Shown here: positions 8,119 to 17,472 of the stretch, in pieces
Layout: the number at the start of each line of letters is the position of its first letter
How positions within the stretch are numbered: position 1 is the first letter of the stretch
Source: Acinetobacter guillouiae CIP 63.46
GTDB taxonomy: Bacteria; Pseudomonadota; Gammaproteobacteria; Pseudomonadales; Moraxellaceae
Assembly (NCBI RefSeq): GCF_000368145.1
Contig: NZ_KB849283.1
Location: forward strand, 770,324 to 834,323
Direction of reading: 5' to 3'
DNA: 64,000 bases
Notes under the pieces: generated by a model
Databases searched by the model: none
What the model saw: the letters and a program-made list of their open reading frames with translations, nothing else
Told to the model about the DNA's origin: nothing
Program-made: the position numbers and the translations under genes

Positions 8119-8730
8119 TTAAACCTTATAGCTTTGGCTAAGTAACTGGCTTAAATGCTGTTTAATGCCCTGCCATTCATCTTTGATTATGCTGTATATA
8201 ACACTATCGCGAACAGTTCCATCTTTTCGTAGCGCATCTTGACGTAGCACACCATCATAATGCGCACCTAGACGCTCAATGGCACTTTGACTTTTAATAT
8301 TGCGAATATCCGTCCTTAATACAACCGAGTTAGCTTGTAGTTTTTCAAATGCGTACTCAAGCAACAACAACTTACAACTGGTATTGATATGACTGCGTTG
8401 TGCTGATTGTGCATACCATGTATAGCCAATCTCAACACGGCGCACCTCCCAAATAAAATCGCGAAAACTGGTGGTTCCTACAATACGACCATTCCGCTGA
8501 TTTAAAACAACAAAAGGTACGCGTATTCCTAAAGATTTTTGTTCAAGTGCCTTGGCAATATAAGCCTTGATCTGAGAATAATGTGGAACTGATGTATATT
8601 CCAACTCCCACAAGCGGCCATCTTTACATACCTCAACTAAAGCATTTTCATGTTCTATTTGTAGTGGTAAAAGCTGCACTTGATGGGTTTGTAATGATGT
8701 ATAAAGCGTTGAAAAGATATCTTGATTCAT
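8119..8730 (-). CDS. GNAT family N-acetyltransferase (RimJ/RimL-like), copy 1
   Basis: 203 residues. It has the ribosomal-protein acetyltransferase architecture: a substrate segment, IGYTWYAQSAQRSHINTSCKLLLLEYAF (about 122-149), and the C-terminal QSAIERLGAHYDGVLRQDALRKDGTVRDSVIYSI. The usual acetyl-CoA P-loop appears as Q-S-A-Q-R-S. Substrate unknown. It is a close paralogue of the next gene (8881-9489), with most core residues shared, so the two arose by tandem duplication. Confidence 0.85.
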   Translation of the reverse strand: MNQDIFSTLYTSLQTHQVQLLPLQIEHENALVEVCKDGRLWELEYTSVPHYSQIKAYIAKALEQKSLGIRVPFVVLNQRNGRIVGTTSFRDFIWEVRRVEIGYTWYAQSAQRSHINTSCKLLLLEYAFEKLQANSVVLRTDIRNIKSQSAIERLGAHYDGVLRQDALRKDGTVRDSVIYSIIKDEWQGIKQHLSQLLSQSYKV

Positions 8731-8880
8731 AGCAATTACACCAATGTAAAGAATGCTCCTCCATTGTCCACTATGTTTTTGAAAGTTTTATGATCAAAAT
8801 ATGAAATCACCATGACGATCTTTCAAATGATTTCAAAGGCATTTGCATGCCCTTGAATCGAATATAATTCAACAAAATAG

Positions 8881-9489
8881 TTATTTTTTATAATGTGCCA
8901 ACATGTCTTGTAAATGTGCTTTTACATTGTTCCAGTCGCCTTGCGCAATACTGTACAACACCGTATCTCGAATCGTACCATCTTTACGCATTTGATCACC
9001 CCGAATAATGCCATCTTTTTTAGCACCTAAACGTTCAATGGCTTTTTGGCTTTTAAAATTAAATTGATCAGTCCGCAACGCCACGGTATTGGCTTGAAGT
9101 TGTTCAAAAGCAAATTCTAATAACAATAGTTTACAGCTAGTATTGACATGGGTCCGCTGTGCCGATTGTGCATACCATGTATAGCCGATTTCAAAACGTT
9201 TTACGTTTAATAAAATATCGTGATAACTGGTCGTTCCCAAGACTTTCCCTGAGCTTTGCTCTATGACAACAAAGGGATAACGGCTGCCCTGTGCTTTTTG
9301 GATTAGTGCTTTTTCAATATAATTTTTAACTTCTGTGTAATGTGGTGTAGAGGTAATTCGTAGCTTCCACAATTCACCATCACGACACGCTTCAGCGAGT
9401 CCTTGCTCGTGTTCAAAAGACAGTGGTACTAAGCGAATATTATTTAGTTGTAAATCTAAATGAATAAATAATTGTTCAAATGCATCCAT
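8881..9489 (-). CDS. GNAT family N-acetyltransferase (RimJ/RimL-like), copy 2
   Basis: 202 residues. It shares with copy 1 the blocks EIGYTWYAQSAQR, NTSCKLLLLEFAFEQLQAN, QKAIERLGA and MRKDGTIRDTVLYSI. Both are cytoplasmic, with complete GNAT folds and no obvious decay. A 150-bp gap without a clear terminator separates them, so copy 2 may be transcribed into copy 1. Differences lie mainly in the N-terminal 90 residues and at the tail, which suggests altered acceptor specificity; that is inference. Confidence 0.85.
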   Translation of the reverse strand: MDAFEQLFIHLDLQLNNIRLVPLSFEHEQGLAEACRDGELWKLRITSTPHYTEVKNYIEKALIQKAQGSRYPFVVIEQSSGKVLGTTSYHDILLNVKRFEIGYTWYAQSAQRTHVNTSCKLLLLEFAFEQLQANTVALRTDQFNFKSQKAIERLGAKKDGIIRGDQMRKDGTIRDTVLYSIAQGDWNNVKAHLQDMLAHYKK

Positions 9490-9590
9490 CTCATATCCAC
9501 CAAGTTAATCTATAAAGTTACCGTTTAATGTCATTGCAAAGTGATCAGCATCAATCGTATTAACAACGAAGTTTTCTTACTGTTAAGCCA

Positions 9591-10442
9591 TTATATTGCC
9601 AAGGTTAAACATACCACTCCAGCCAAACCTAAAACCAGTCCTAGAGCGGTAATCACTTTAAGCTTTTCTTTAAAAATTAACAGCCCTGCAATGACCCCAA
9701 ATAACACCACAAGGATATTCATCCCTGCAAAAACAATGGCTGGAGAATCTTTTAATAAAATATGCGCTTTGACATATAAAGCAATATTGGCAAAATTTAT
9801 GATCCCCAAGGCCAAACCAGCAATACAGTTCTGAAGCTTCCACTGAGTTTTTCGAATCAGTAAGTAACCGACAGATAATAGGAATGAACAGATAAACATC
9901 AAGGTTAATGTAACTGGAAACTGTAAACCCAGGCTGGTTGTATATTTCAATAAAACATCAACCAAAGCATAACCTACCCAAACACTGAGTAAATAAAGGA
10001 TCCCTTTCTGATTGAGGGATGAATTTGATGAACTCGACTGGGAAAGTACAATACATAAAACTGCCACAATACCCAAACCGATACCAAGCATTTTTAATTG
10101 GTTAAATTGTTCTTGGAATAAAAAATATGCAGCCAATAATGATAAAACCACAGACAATCGTTGTGCAATTTCAGTTTTTAAAATTCCTGCACTATTTAAT
10201 GATTTAGCTAGACATAAAAAAATACTGGGTAATACAACACCTAAACCAAAAATCAACCACCATGGTGTATTTGAAATTGAAATATGGGCCAAATCAGGCT
10301 TAAACCAGATGTAGCTCAATATACTGGCGATTGCATAATTCCAAGCAATCATTTGCAATGCATCAAAACCTTTTTGTTTGGTCCATTTTAAAAGCATTGA
10401 AACCAACACACTACAAAGTGCTGCTGAAAATATGAGTTCCAT
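9591..10442 (-). CDS. EamA/DMT superfamily transporter
   Basis: 283 residues with about ten hydrophobic segments in two EamA-type halves, typical of the drug/metabolite transporter superfamily. The second half ends with the family's final helices (VITALGLVLGLAGVVCLTLAI). These carriers usually export small metabolites or amino acids; no substrate can be assigned. Translation starts at ATG with an AGAAGT site nine bases before it. The gene stands alone between the GNAT pair and fba. Confidence 0.85.
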   Translation of the reverse strand: MELIFSAALCSVLVSMLLKWTKQKGFDALQMIAWNYAIASILSYIWFKPDLAHISISNTPWWLIFGLGVVLPSIFLCLAKSLNSAGILKTEIAQRLSVVLSLLAAYFLFQEQFNQLKMLGIGLGIVAVLCIVLSQSSSSNSSLNQKGILYLLSVWVGYALVDVLLKYTTSLGLQFPVTLTLMFICSFLLSVGYLLIRKTQWKLQNCIAGLALGIINFANIALYVKAHILLKDSPAIVFAGMNILVVLFGVIAGLLIFKEKLKVITALGLVLGLAGVVCLTLAI

Positions 10443-10506
10443 AATTTACTTCTTATCTCACCAATCATTGCAAAATTTATGCGGAACCGAGTCCCTATGA
10501 TTCAAG

Positions 10507-10535
10507 AAAAAGCCCACTAGCATGAGTGGGCTTTT
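10507..10535 (-). terminator. fba terminator
   Basis: AAAAGCCCACT and AGTGGGCTTTT form an 11-bp stem just past the fba stop, followed by T's on the minus strand. Confidence 0.88.
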
Positions 10536-10558
10536 AGGTAATCAACAACCATCAAAGA

Positions 10559-11596
10559 TTATTTATAACGATCAACCATTTTTTCTAAAGAAATAGGGCG
10601 AATCTTGTCTGCATTACCCGCAGTACCAAATGCTGTATAACGATCTACACAGATTTGTTTCATTGCTTCAACAGTTTCACCGAAGAATTTACGTGGGTCA
10701 AATTCACTTGGTTTTTCAGCCATCATACGGCGCATTGCACCTGTAGATGCTAAACGTAAATCTGTATCGATGTTGATTTTACGTACACCATGCTTGATTG
10801 CTTCAACCAACTGTTCAACTGGAACACCATAAGTTTCTTTGATGTCACCACCATATTGGTTAATAATCGCTAACCATTCTTGTGGTACCGAGCTTGAACC
10901 ATGCATAACAAGATGAGTATTTGGAAGTGCCGCATGAATTTCTTTAATACGGTCAATTGCCAAGATATCGCCTGTAGGTGGACGAGTAAACTTGTACGCA
11001 CCATGAGAAGTACCAACTGCAATTGCTAAAGCATCAACATTGGTATCTGCAACGAATTGACGAGCTTCTTCAACAGAAGTGAGAAGTTGAGAATGATCAA
11101 GTACACCTTCTGCACCAACACCATCTTCTTCACCAGCCAAACCTGTTTCAAGGCTACCCAAACAGCCAATTTCGCCTTCTACAGAAACACCACATGCATG
11201 TGCCATTTCAACAGTACGACGTGTTACATCAACGTTATATTCATAAGACGTTGGTGTTTTACCGTCTGCACCTAAAGAACCATCCATCATTACAGATGAA
11301 AATCCAAGCTGGATCGAACGTTGACAAACATCTGGGCTTGTACCATGATCTTGATGCATTACCACTGGAATATGTGGCCATTCTTCAATTGCAGCTAAAA
11401 TTAAATGACGTAAAAATGGAGCACCTGCATATTTTCGTGCACCAGCAGAAGCTTGCACAATTACAGGTGAATTTGTTGCGTCAGCGGCTAACATAATTGC
11501 GCGCATTTGTTCTAAGTTGTTCACATTAAACGCTGGAACGCCGTAACTATGTTCACCGGCATGATCCAAGAGTTGGCGCAATGAGATAAGAGCCAT
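10559..11596 (-). CDS. fba: Class II fructose-bisphosphate aldolase
   Basis: 345 residues, the length of the type B (CbbA/Fba) class II enzymes. It interconverts fructose 1,6-bisphosphate with dihydroxyacetone phosphate and glyceraldehyde 3-phosphate. The zinc-site motif HQDHG (81-85) with catalytic Asp83 and ligand His84 is present, as are GEIGCLG (about 141-147), the glycine-rich GTSHGAYK and the late VMHGSSS loop with its ligand His. In Acinetobacter it serves gluconeogenesis, since sugar catabolism via upper glycolysis is limited. It lies downstream of the lipoprotein and pgk genes on the same strand. Confidence 0.96.
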   Translation of the reverse strand: MALISLRQLLDHAGEHSYGVPAFNVNNLEQMRAIMLAADATNSPVIVQASAGARKYAGAPFLRHLILAAIEEWPHIPVVMHQDHGTSPDVCQRSIQLGFSSVMMDGSLGADGKTPTSYEYNVDVTRRTVEMAHACGVSVEGEIGCLGSLETGLAGEEDGVGAEGVLDHSQLLTSVEEARQFVADTNVDALAIAVGTSHGAYKFTRPPTGDILAIDRIKEIHAALPNTHLVMHGSSSVPQEWLAIINQYGGDIKETYGVPVEQLVEAIKHGVRKINIDTDLRLASTGAMRRMMAEKPSEFDPRKFFGETVEAMKQICVDRYTAFGTAGNADKIRPISLEKMVDRYK

Positions 11597-11671
11597 AATA
11601 TCCTCCCAAGTAATGCCCCATATTCTACATGTTGCTTTATTTCAATTCAGCAACAATATTGACTATTTCAT

Positions 11672-11700
11672 AAAAAATCCCCGCGTTTGCGAGGACTTTT
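11672..11700 (-). terminator. Terminator of the lipoprotein gene
   Basis: On the minus strand a GC-rich stem (CCTCGC with GCGGGG, one wobble) is followed by six T's. It lies 25 bp past the stop at 11725. Confidence 0.8.
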
Positions 11701-11724
11701 AACAAATAACAACATTTAGAAAGA

Positions 11725-12003
11725 TTATTGAGCTTTAGGTGCTTCTTCTTCAGTCGCTGGTGTAGCCGCATCCGCTGGAGCATTTGCTTTTTCAGCTGGA
11801 ACATCTGTATTTTTTTCATCCAAAACAGGCTGATCAAGCGCATCAATCACAGCTTGTTGTTCTGCAGATGTGTTTGCTGATTCTGCTGAAGCAGCTTCAG
11901 AAGAAGATGTTTGTTCTGAGGCTGGTGCTTTTTCTTGTTTAGAACATGCAGTAAATGCCAAAGGAGCAATAAGAAGTGCTGCAAGTGTAAATTTAAATTT
12001 CAT
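11725..12003 (-). CDS. Small Ala/Glu-rich lipoprotein
   Basis: 92 residues from ATG at 12003; upstream codons would add a tail before the signal peptide. It begins with MKFKFTLAALL and has a lipobox-like FTAC with Cys20, so it is probably lipidated at the inner or outer membrane. The mature part is low-complexity, rich in Ala, Glu, Ser and Pro, with no recognisable domain. It sits between pgk and fba on the same strand, each unit with its own terminator. Function unknown. Confidence 0.75.
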   Translation of the reverse strand: MKFKFTLAALLIAPLAFTACSKQEKAPASEQTSSSEAASAESANTSAEQQAVIDALDQPVLDEKNTDVPAEKANAPADAATPATEEEAPKAQ

Positions 12004-12090
12004 CACATTTCCCAGTGTTGGTGATTGGATTTGATCTAGTTTATTGCAGTTATATTTCATTTTTATTACTTTACAATGAATCTCTCAGAT

Positions 12091-12118
12091 AAAAAAGGCT
12101 GACACGAGGTCAGCCTTT
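12091..12118 (-). terminator. pgk terminator
   Basis: AAAGGCTGAC and GTCAGCCTTT form a perfect 10-bp stem with a 5-base loop, followed by six T's on the minus strand. Confidence 0.9.
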
Positions 12119-12151
12119 CATATAAACGTCATAATTAAAATAATTTTTCAA

Positions 12152-13339
12152 TTAAGCACGTTCAAGCAATACCGCTACAGCTGGAAGTGTTTTGCCTTCG
12201 ACAAATTCAAGGAATGCACCACCACCAGTTGAAATATAACCAATTTTGTCTGCAACTTGGTATTTATCAATTGCTGCCAAAGTATCACCACCACCAGCAA
12301 TAGAGAATCCTTCAGATTCTGCAATTGCCAAAGAAAGTGTTTTTGTACCTTCGCCAAATTGATCCACTTCAAACACGCCAACTGGACCATTCCAAAGGAT
12401 CGTTTTAGACGTTTTTAAGATTTCAGCAAAAGCTTTCGCAGTTTCAGGACCGACATCCAAAATCATGTCATTGTCTGCAACATCTTCAACTTTTTTTACA
12501 GTTGCTTTAGCATTTGCCAATGAACCTAAGAAATCTGCAAAGTCGATTGCAGAGGCATCTGCCACAACAACATCTGTTGGAAGTGGAACTGATACTTTTG
12601 CCGCAATCGCTTTCGCTGTGTCAATCAAATCATGTTCACACAATGATTTACCGACATTGAAGCCAGCTGCGGCTAAGAATGTATTGGCAATACCACCACC
12701 AACGATCAATTGATCACAAATATCAGAAAGCGAAGTTAAAACATCAAGTTTAGTAGAAACTTTAGAACCAGCAACAATTGCAACCATTGGTTTTTCAGGT
12801 GTTTGCAACGCACGACCTAAAGCATCTAATTCAGCTGCAAGCAAAGGGCCCGCTGCTGCAACTTTTGCTAAGCGTGCTACGCCTTCAGTTGATGCTTCTG
12901 CACGATGCGCTGTACCAAAGGCATCCATCACAAATACATCACAAAGCGCTGCATATTTTGCTGAAAGTTCAGCATTATTTTTCTTTTCACCCACATTGAA
13001 ACGACAGTTTTCAAGTAATACCACTTGCCCTGCTGCAACTTCAACACCATCTAAGTAATCTGTAAATAATTTAACGTCTTGACCAAGCGCCTCAGTTAAA
13101 TAAGCTGCTACAGGAGCTAATGATTGTTCTGCTTTTGGCTCACCTTCAACGGGACGACCAAGATGAGAATACACCATGACCGCAGCACCTTTCTCAAGTG
13201 CCAATTTAATTGTCGGTAATGCAGCACGTAAACGTGCATCACTTGTAATCACACCATTTTTAACAGGTACGTTTAAGTCTTCACGAATAAGTACACGCTT
13301 GCCTGCTAAATCGAGGTCAGTCATACGCTGAAAATTCAT
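12152..13339 (-). CDS. pgk: Phosphoglycerate kinase
   Basis: 395 residues from ATG at 13339; the family length supports this over an 18-residue longer reading. It converts 1,3-bisphosphoglycerate plus ADP to 3-phosphoglycerate plus ATP. The N-terminal [15 protein letters not shown] holds the substrate-binding signature; HLGRP and the hinge motif GGGIANTF follow. The C-terminal nucleotide domain has WNGPVGVFE and GGGDTLAAI. It is the first gene of the pgk, lipoprotein, fba series. DUF2237 is divergent upstream. Confidence 0.97.
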   Translation of the reverse strand: MNFQRMTDLDLAGKRVLIREDLNVPVKNGVITSDARLRAALPTIKLALEKGAAVMVYSHLGRPVEGEPKAEQSLAPVAAYLTEALGQDVKLFTDYLDGVEVAAGQVVLLENCRFNVGEKKNNAELSAKYAALCDVFVMDAFGTAHRAEASTEGVARLAKVAAAGPLLAAELDALGRALQTPEKPMVAIVAGSKVSTKLDVLTSLSDICDQLIVGGGIANTFLAAAGFNVGKSLCEHDLIDTAKAIAAKVSVPLPTDVVVADASAIDFADFLGSLANAKATVKKVEDVADNDMILDVGPETAKAFAEILKTSKTILWNGPVGVFEVDQFGEGTKTLSLAIAESEGFSIAGGGDTLAAIDKYQVADKIGYISTGGGAFLEFVEGKTLPAVAVLLERA

Positions 13340-13478
13340 GTATAGCTCTCTTATAGATATTAAAAATCGCGTAGATTCTAAATGATTACACAAAAAAAGG
13401 TTAGATACTTTTGTAGAAAAGCTGTAGAAAAGTTGAGATTTGATTATTATAGGGCGAACTTTTAAATTCTATACGCTT

Positions 13479-13862
13479 ATGTCTTTTCATCCCGATCCTA
13501 AAATCAATGGTTTAAATGTCTTAGGTGAACCTTTAGCAAGTTGTTGTTTTTCTCCAATCACAGGTTATTTTCGTAATGGTTTCTGCCATACAGCAACAAC
13601 CGACCTCGGTCAGCACACTGTATGCGCTGAAATGACTTCAGAATTTTTAAATTTTTCACAAAAAGTGGGAAATGACCTAATTACACCGCTGCCAGAACAC
13701 GGCTTTCCGGGACTACAACCTGGTGATTTTTGGTGTTTATGTGTGACGCGTTGGGTTGAGGCCTATCAAAACGACATGGCACCTCGCGTAAAACTGCAAG
13801 CCTGTCATCAAGCTGTTTTGGCGTATGTTCCCTTAGATCTCTTGATGGAATATGCAGTATAA
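13479..13862 (+). CDS. DUF2237 family protein
   Basis: 127 residues from ATG at 13479. The family is small and soluble, of unknown function. Conserved features present are the opening LGEPLASCCFSPITGYFRNGFC, HTVCAEMTSEFL and PGLQPGDFWCLCVTRW, with several cysteines and a CxC pair that may bind metal. It is six bases before maf, so the two form an operon. It is divergent from pgk. Confidence 0.85.
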   Translation: MSFHPDPKINGLNVLGEPLASCCFSPITGYFRNGFCHTATTDLGQHTVCAEMTSEFLNFSQKVGNDLITPLPEHGFPGLQPGDFWCLCVTRWVEAYQNDMAPRVKLQACHQAVLAYVPLDLLMEYAV

Positions 13863-13868
13863 CTAGGC

Positions 13869-14477
13869 ATGAATTATTCAAAGATGAATCACCCTGAAAT
13901 TATTTTGGCTTCATCGAGCCAAACCCGTAAAGATTTAATGAATCGTTTACGCTTAGACTATCATTGTATCTCTCCTGAAATCGATGAATCACCACAGGGT
14001 GAGTCTCATGCCGATGATTTGGCTAAACGCTTGGCTTTTGAAAAAGCCCGAATCATTGCTCAAGAACATCCAAATGCAATTGTGATTGGGTCAGATCAGG
14101 TGGCTTGGCGTGAACATGCACCACAAGATTTTATTGGTAAACCTCTATCTGTAGAAAAAGCCATTCAACAGCTACAAGCCAATTCAGGCAAAAATGTCTT
14201 TTTTAGTACTGCCTTAAGTGTGCAACATTTGGCTTCTGGTTTTGAACAAACCTTGGTTGAGCATTATCATGTGAAATTTCGTGACTTAACTTTGGCTGAA
14301 ATTGAGCGTTATATCGAAATTGATCAACCTCTGCATTGTGCGGGTAGCTTTAAGTGTGAAAGTCTTGGTATTAGTTTATTTGAGCAAATGATTGGGCAAG
14401 ACCAAACCACTTTGATGGGTATGCCAATGATTCAGTTATGTGGAATTTTAAGGAAGTTGGGAATCCTGCTACCTTAA
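13869..14477 (+). CDS. maf: Maf-like nucleotide pyrophosphatase (YceF type)
   Basis: 202 residues. It has the Maf fold and is closest to the YceF subgroup, which in E. coli hydrolyses 7-methyl-GTP and so acts as a house-cleaning pyrophosphatase. Visible motifs are LASSSQTRKDLM (the substrate loop), EIDES, IGSDQV with the catalytic Asp, GKPLS and HCAGSFKCE. The start could be ATG at 13869 or the later Met at codon 6. It follows DUF2237 by six bases. Confidence 0.9.
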   Translation: MNYSKMNHPEIILASSSQTRKDLMNRLRLDYHCISPEIDESPQGESHADDLAKRLAFEKARIIAQEHPNAIVIGSDQVAWREHAPQDFIGKPLSVEKAIQQLQANSGKNVFFSTALSVQHLASGFEQTLVEHYHVKFRDLTLAEIERYIEIDQPLHCAGSFKCESLGISLFEQMIGQDQTTLMGMPMIQLCGILRKLGILLP

Positions 14478-14595
14478 TTTCCACATTGTATAATAAGCTC
14501 GATCTTATTATAAATTTTCATAATTACATGGACTTTGTGTTATTTGCTCATGCATTAAAAATGGATGAAGACTTTTTGAGTTAATCCCATAAATC

Positions 14596-14976
14596 CTAAT
14601 AATGCGTTGCAAATAACATAAGCCCTTCTTTAATCTTAGCCTTAGATTCTGTTTGGCAGTCCCCCATCAAGACCAAATCAAAAGCAAGAATCATCTTGTT
14701 TAAATACTCTAACCAAATTTGATTTAATTGCGCCTCACTAAAATCATTCACTTGCGCTTCATTCACCACCCAAGTTGGAATAGACATATTTTTGCCTTTG
14801 ATAATCAATTGTCGATACGAACGCAATACTGAAAGTGTTTTGTTTGCAATTTCTTTTTTTGGGTCAGAATAATACGAAATAGGAACAAATCCATATCCCT
14901 CAATCCAATTAAAAATGCTTTCTTTTAAATCTAGGCAAATCTCGAATATATTATGAGATATTTTTTTTAAAATCAT
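14596..14976 (-). CDS. Hypothetical protein
   Basis: 126 residues from ATG at 14976. The site AAAGGAG sits inside the first codons of the longer TTG reading, so I prefer this start. The protein is mostly helical, soluble, with no known domain. A small N-terminal segment with two adjacent aromatic stretches (GYGFVPISYY) precedes long amphipathic helices. It could be an immunity protein by size and orphan setting, but nothing supports this directly. Confidence 0.6.
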   Translation of the reverse strand: MILKKISHNIFEICLDLKESIFNWIEGYGFVPISYYSDPKKEIANKTLSVLRSYRQLIIKGKNMSIPTWVVNEAQVNDFSEAQLNQIWLEYLNKMILAFDLVLMGDCQTESKAKIKEGLMLFATHY

Positions 14977-15120
14977 GACTTTTATAACTCCTTTAATTTT
15001 CAAAAAGCATGGCTGTTTTTATATAAATATATTTTGAATAAATTTACAAATACTTGCACCACCTGTCATCTCATAAGACAATAGCCACATTATAGATTCA
15101 AATTTGCTTAGGCTATTTTC

Positions 15121-16284
15121 ATGTCCCTACCTTTAGATGTTCTTGGCGGAATTACTGCTGAACAATTCCTCTCAGAATACTGGCAAAAAAAACCTTTATT
15201 GGTTCGTAATGCTTTACCTGAAATTGCCAATATCCTTGTTCCAGATGACGTCATGGAGCTTGCTCTGGATGAAAACATCACAGCACGCCTGATTAAGCAA
15301 AAAGACAAAGATCCAAATCAATGGTCAGTAAAATCATCACCGCTCATCAAAGGTGATTTTCAAAAAATGCCAAAACTTTGGACCTTATTGATTCAAGCTG
15401 TAGATCATTATTCATTTGATTTAGCAGAGCTTTGGAAGAAATTTCCTTTTATTCCACAGTGGCGTCGTGATGACATTATGGTCTCTTATGCTGCTAAAGG
15501 TGGTTCTGTAGGTCAGCATTTTGACTTTTATGATGTATTTCTTGTACAAGGTTATGGACACCGTCGTTGGCAACTTGGACAAATGTGTGATGCTGAATCT
15601 GAATTTGTTGAAGGGCAGCCGTTAAAGCTACTTCCAGAAATGGAGATCAATTTTGATGAAGTTTTAGCGCCAGGTGATTTACTTTATGTCCCACCAGGAT
15701 TGTCACATTATGGTGTAGCGGAAGACGATTGCCTAACCTACTCTTTTGGTTTCCGTATGCCGAATATTACAGACATGATGGATCGTGTCAGCGATAAATT
15801 TGTCGAAGACCAACAACTACGTAATCCGCTTATCGACATCTTACGGAATAAACAAAACCCGATTGGGCAAGTAACACAAGCTGAACTCGATTATTTAAAA
15901 ACTGAATTATTGGCAAAATTAAACAATTCTAAAGTGTTAGAAGATGCCATTATGAGTCTAATGGCTGAAGCAAAGTACCCTGAAAATATTCCAGATGCTG
16001 AAGCGATTGGCACTGGAGATTTAGAAGAAGTTCTTGACCAAGGCTATTTACTACAAATTGAGCCAGCCTCTCGATTAATTTATCTTCAACAGAATCATGA
16101 ATTATTATTCTGGGCAAATGGTGAATCGATCTGTATTTCTGAACAATTTGCACCCCATTTAAAGCAGATTGCAGATGGACAAAGTGTCAAACTCAATCAT
16201 GAATTGTCTGATGATGAAATATTAGAGGACATTGCTGGATTATTAAATGAATCTATCTTGATGCTTGTTCCCACTGACGAATAA
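15121..16284 (+). CDS. roxA: Cupin 50S ribosomal protein L16 arginine hydroxylase
   Basis: 387 residues, the size of YcfD/RoxA. It is a 2-oxoglutarate/Fe(II) oxygenase that hydroxylates an arginine of ribosomal protein L16. The JmjC-like iron site is present: His133 and Asp135 in GQHFDFYDVF and the third ligand His196 in PPGLSHYG. The N-terminal segment YWQKKPLLVRN and the C-terminal winged-helix region fit the family. Transcription ends at the bidirectional hairpin 16322-16343. Confidence 0.88.
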   Translation: MSLPLDVLGGITAEQFLSEYWQKKPLLVRNALPEIANILVPDDVMELALDENITARLIKQKDKDPNQWSVKSSPLIKGDFQKMPKLWTLLIQAVDHYSFDLAELWKKFPFIPQWRRDDIMVSYAAKGGSVGQHFDFYDVFLVQGYGHRRWQLGQMCDAESEFVEGQPLKLLPEMEINFDEVLAPGDLLYVPPGLSHYGVAEDDCLTYSFGFRMPNITDMMDRVSDKFVEDQQLRNPLIDILRNKQNPIGQVTQAELDYLKTELLAKLNNSKVLEDAIMSLMAEAKYPENIPDAEAIGTGDLEEVLDQGYLLQIEPASRLIYLQQNHELLFWANGESICISEQFAPHLKQIADGQSVKLNHELSDDEILEDIAGLLNESILMLVPTDE

Positions 16285-16321
16285 AATTCGCAATCTAACT
16301 CTAACAATGTAACGCTTAAAT

Positions 16322-16343
16322 AAAGCCTGAAAATTCAGGCTTT
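16322..16343. terminator. roxA terminator (copy 1 of a duplicated block)
   Basis: AAAGCCTGAA and TTCAGGCTTT form a 10-bp stem with a two-base centre and T-rich flank. The same hairpin recurs at 17020-17041 in a block about 110 bp long. Confidence 0.85.
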
Positions 16344-16372
16344 ATTTCTATCAATTTACTTTCAGCATAACT

Positions 16373-16437
16373 TTAAGAAATAACTCGCTCATCCTTGCTT
16401 AAGCTGATATTTGAGTGAGCTTGAGGACTTAACCGAA
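16373..16437 (-). pseudogene. 3' remnant of a duplicate of the 71-residue membrane gene
   Basis: Read on the minus strand this stretch encodes LRLSPQAHSNISLSKDERVIS then TAA. The intact gene 17071-17286 ends HQLSSQAHSNISLSKDEGIIS. The frame and stop are kept, and two of the differences are synonymous. Only the C-terminal end survives; upstream codons are replaced by the unrelated gene 16516-16971. Confidence 0.75.
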
Positions 16438-16515
16438 GTAAAATTAAACACTTCATCCCACTAGAGATAAAGACTTTGCTGTGACTTTATTGTCCTTTTA
16501 TCAGACTATTTTTTC

Positions 16516-16971
16516 TCATAGTTTTCGATAAACTCCGAAATCTATTGTCAATATTTTTTGTCGTTCAAGTTTTTCAAAAAAGTCTAAAGTACTACTAAAG
16601 GGATTAATGAAGTATTTTGTTAAGTGATTGAATTCAACTGTTGTCTTGAGAAAATTATAAAAGAAATATGGGTCAAGATTGCCAATACTTTCTTTGTTTC
16701 CAAGCGAAACTTCAAGAATTTGTCCTGTTATTAAATTCTCAAACATACAGTGTTCTCCATGCACAAAAAAAGACCAATCTTCCGATAGCGTTTTTTGTCC
16801 ATTTAAAAAATCAGCATCTTGTATTTCGTAATAGTGTCCTGCGTTAATTTTTTCTTTTTCAGGCTGGTCTGTTTCTGTAATTAATTTATCAATAAGCACT
16901 TCAGCAATGGCTTTATAGTTGTCCATTGCTGTTAATAATTCCTGTTCTACATCAGAAGTAAGGTCGATCAT
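16516..16971 (-). CDS. Hypothetical protein, probably DUF6896-like
   Basis: 151 residues, soluble and acidic. A helical N-terminus precedes a beta-rich part with WSFFVHGEHCMFENLITGQILEVS and LDPYFFYNFLKTT. From memory this 'HG.HC.FEN..TGQ..EV' and 'LDPYFF..F..TT' pattern is that of DUF6896, common among orphan immunity-type genes. It lies between two copies of a duplicated gene end, so it looks inserted. The ATG has only a weak ribosome site. Confidence 0.6.
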   Translation of the reverse strand: MIDLTSDVEQELLTAMDNYKAIAEVLIDKLITETDQPEKEKINAGHYYEIQDADFLNGQKTLSEDWSFFVHGEHCMFENLITGQILEVSLGNKESIGNLDPYFFYNFLKTTVEFNHLTKYFINPFSSTLDFFEKLERQKILTIDFGVYRKL

Positions 16972-17016
16972 ATAATTACTGTCAAAATTTCAAAGCTAAA
17001 TAATTAAAACTTATCC

Positions 17017-17130
17017 AATAAAGCCTGAAAATTCAGGCTTTATTTCTATCAATTTATTTTCAGCATAATTTTAAGAAATAATTCCCTCATCCTTGCTCAA
17101 ACTGATATTTGAGTGAGCTTGAGAACTTAA
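17017..17130. repeat. Duplicated terminator plus gene end, copy 2
   Basis: This copy overlaps the intact gene 17071-17286. It carries the hairpin AAAGCCTGAA/TTCAGGCTTT at 17020-17041 and matches 16319-16437. Confidence 0.85.
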
Positions 17131-17286
17131 CTGATGCTTTAATGTCTCATTTTCCTGCTTTAGATTTTTAATTTTAAAAAACTGGAAGAATAACCCGATA
17201 TAAGCAATAATAACGATCACAGAAACATAAATGGCTAAAAAACTGATACTTGGGTTTAACAATTTTGTCAGAAACTCTTCAAACAT
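17071..17286 (-). CDS. Small single-pass membrane protein with coiled coil
   Basis: 71 residues. One transmembrane helix (about 15-37, SFLAIYVSVIVIIAYIGLFF) is followed by a short cytoplasmic coiled-coil stretch rich in K, E and Q and a polar tail. AAAGGAATC precedes the ATG, so translation looks real. No family is recognised. The 3' end is duplicated at 16373-16437. Confidence 0.65.
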   Translation of the reverse strand: MFEEFLTKLLNPSISFLAIYVSVIVIIAYIGLFFQFFKIKNLKQENETLKHQLSSQAHSNISLSKDEGIIS

Positions 17287-17472
17287 TTTCGATTCCTTTT
17301 TGTTTTCATCGCATATTGAATAAATATTTCAGTTAAATTAACTCAAATTGTTTAGAAAATAAATCATTCAATTATTAATCTAGAACCATTCTCAAGTCTA
17401 ACAAATCATTACTTGAGCTTTTTCATCAATTTGGGCAATTTAGCGCTATATAAAGAATGAGATATTTACTTC

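Larger units (their letters stand above)
16319..16437. repeat. Duplicated terminator plus gene end, copy 1
   Basis: About 110 bp match 17017-17130 with roughly nine mismatches, covering the hairpin, the spacer and the last 20 codons of the small membrane gene. After that point the two copies diverge abruptly. Confidence 0.85.

Noticed and set aside
13411-13431. TGTAGAAAAG repeated with an 11-bp period in the pgk upstream region
   Set aside because: Short, AT-rich and with no second support; could be chance. Not called as an operator.
14522-14584. Short frame starting MDFVLFAHALKMDEDF after maf
   Set aside because: 18 codons, no ribosome site, nothing to support translation.
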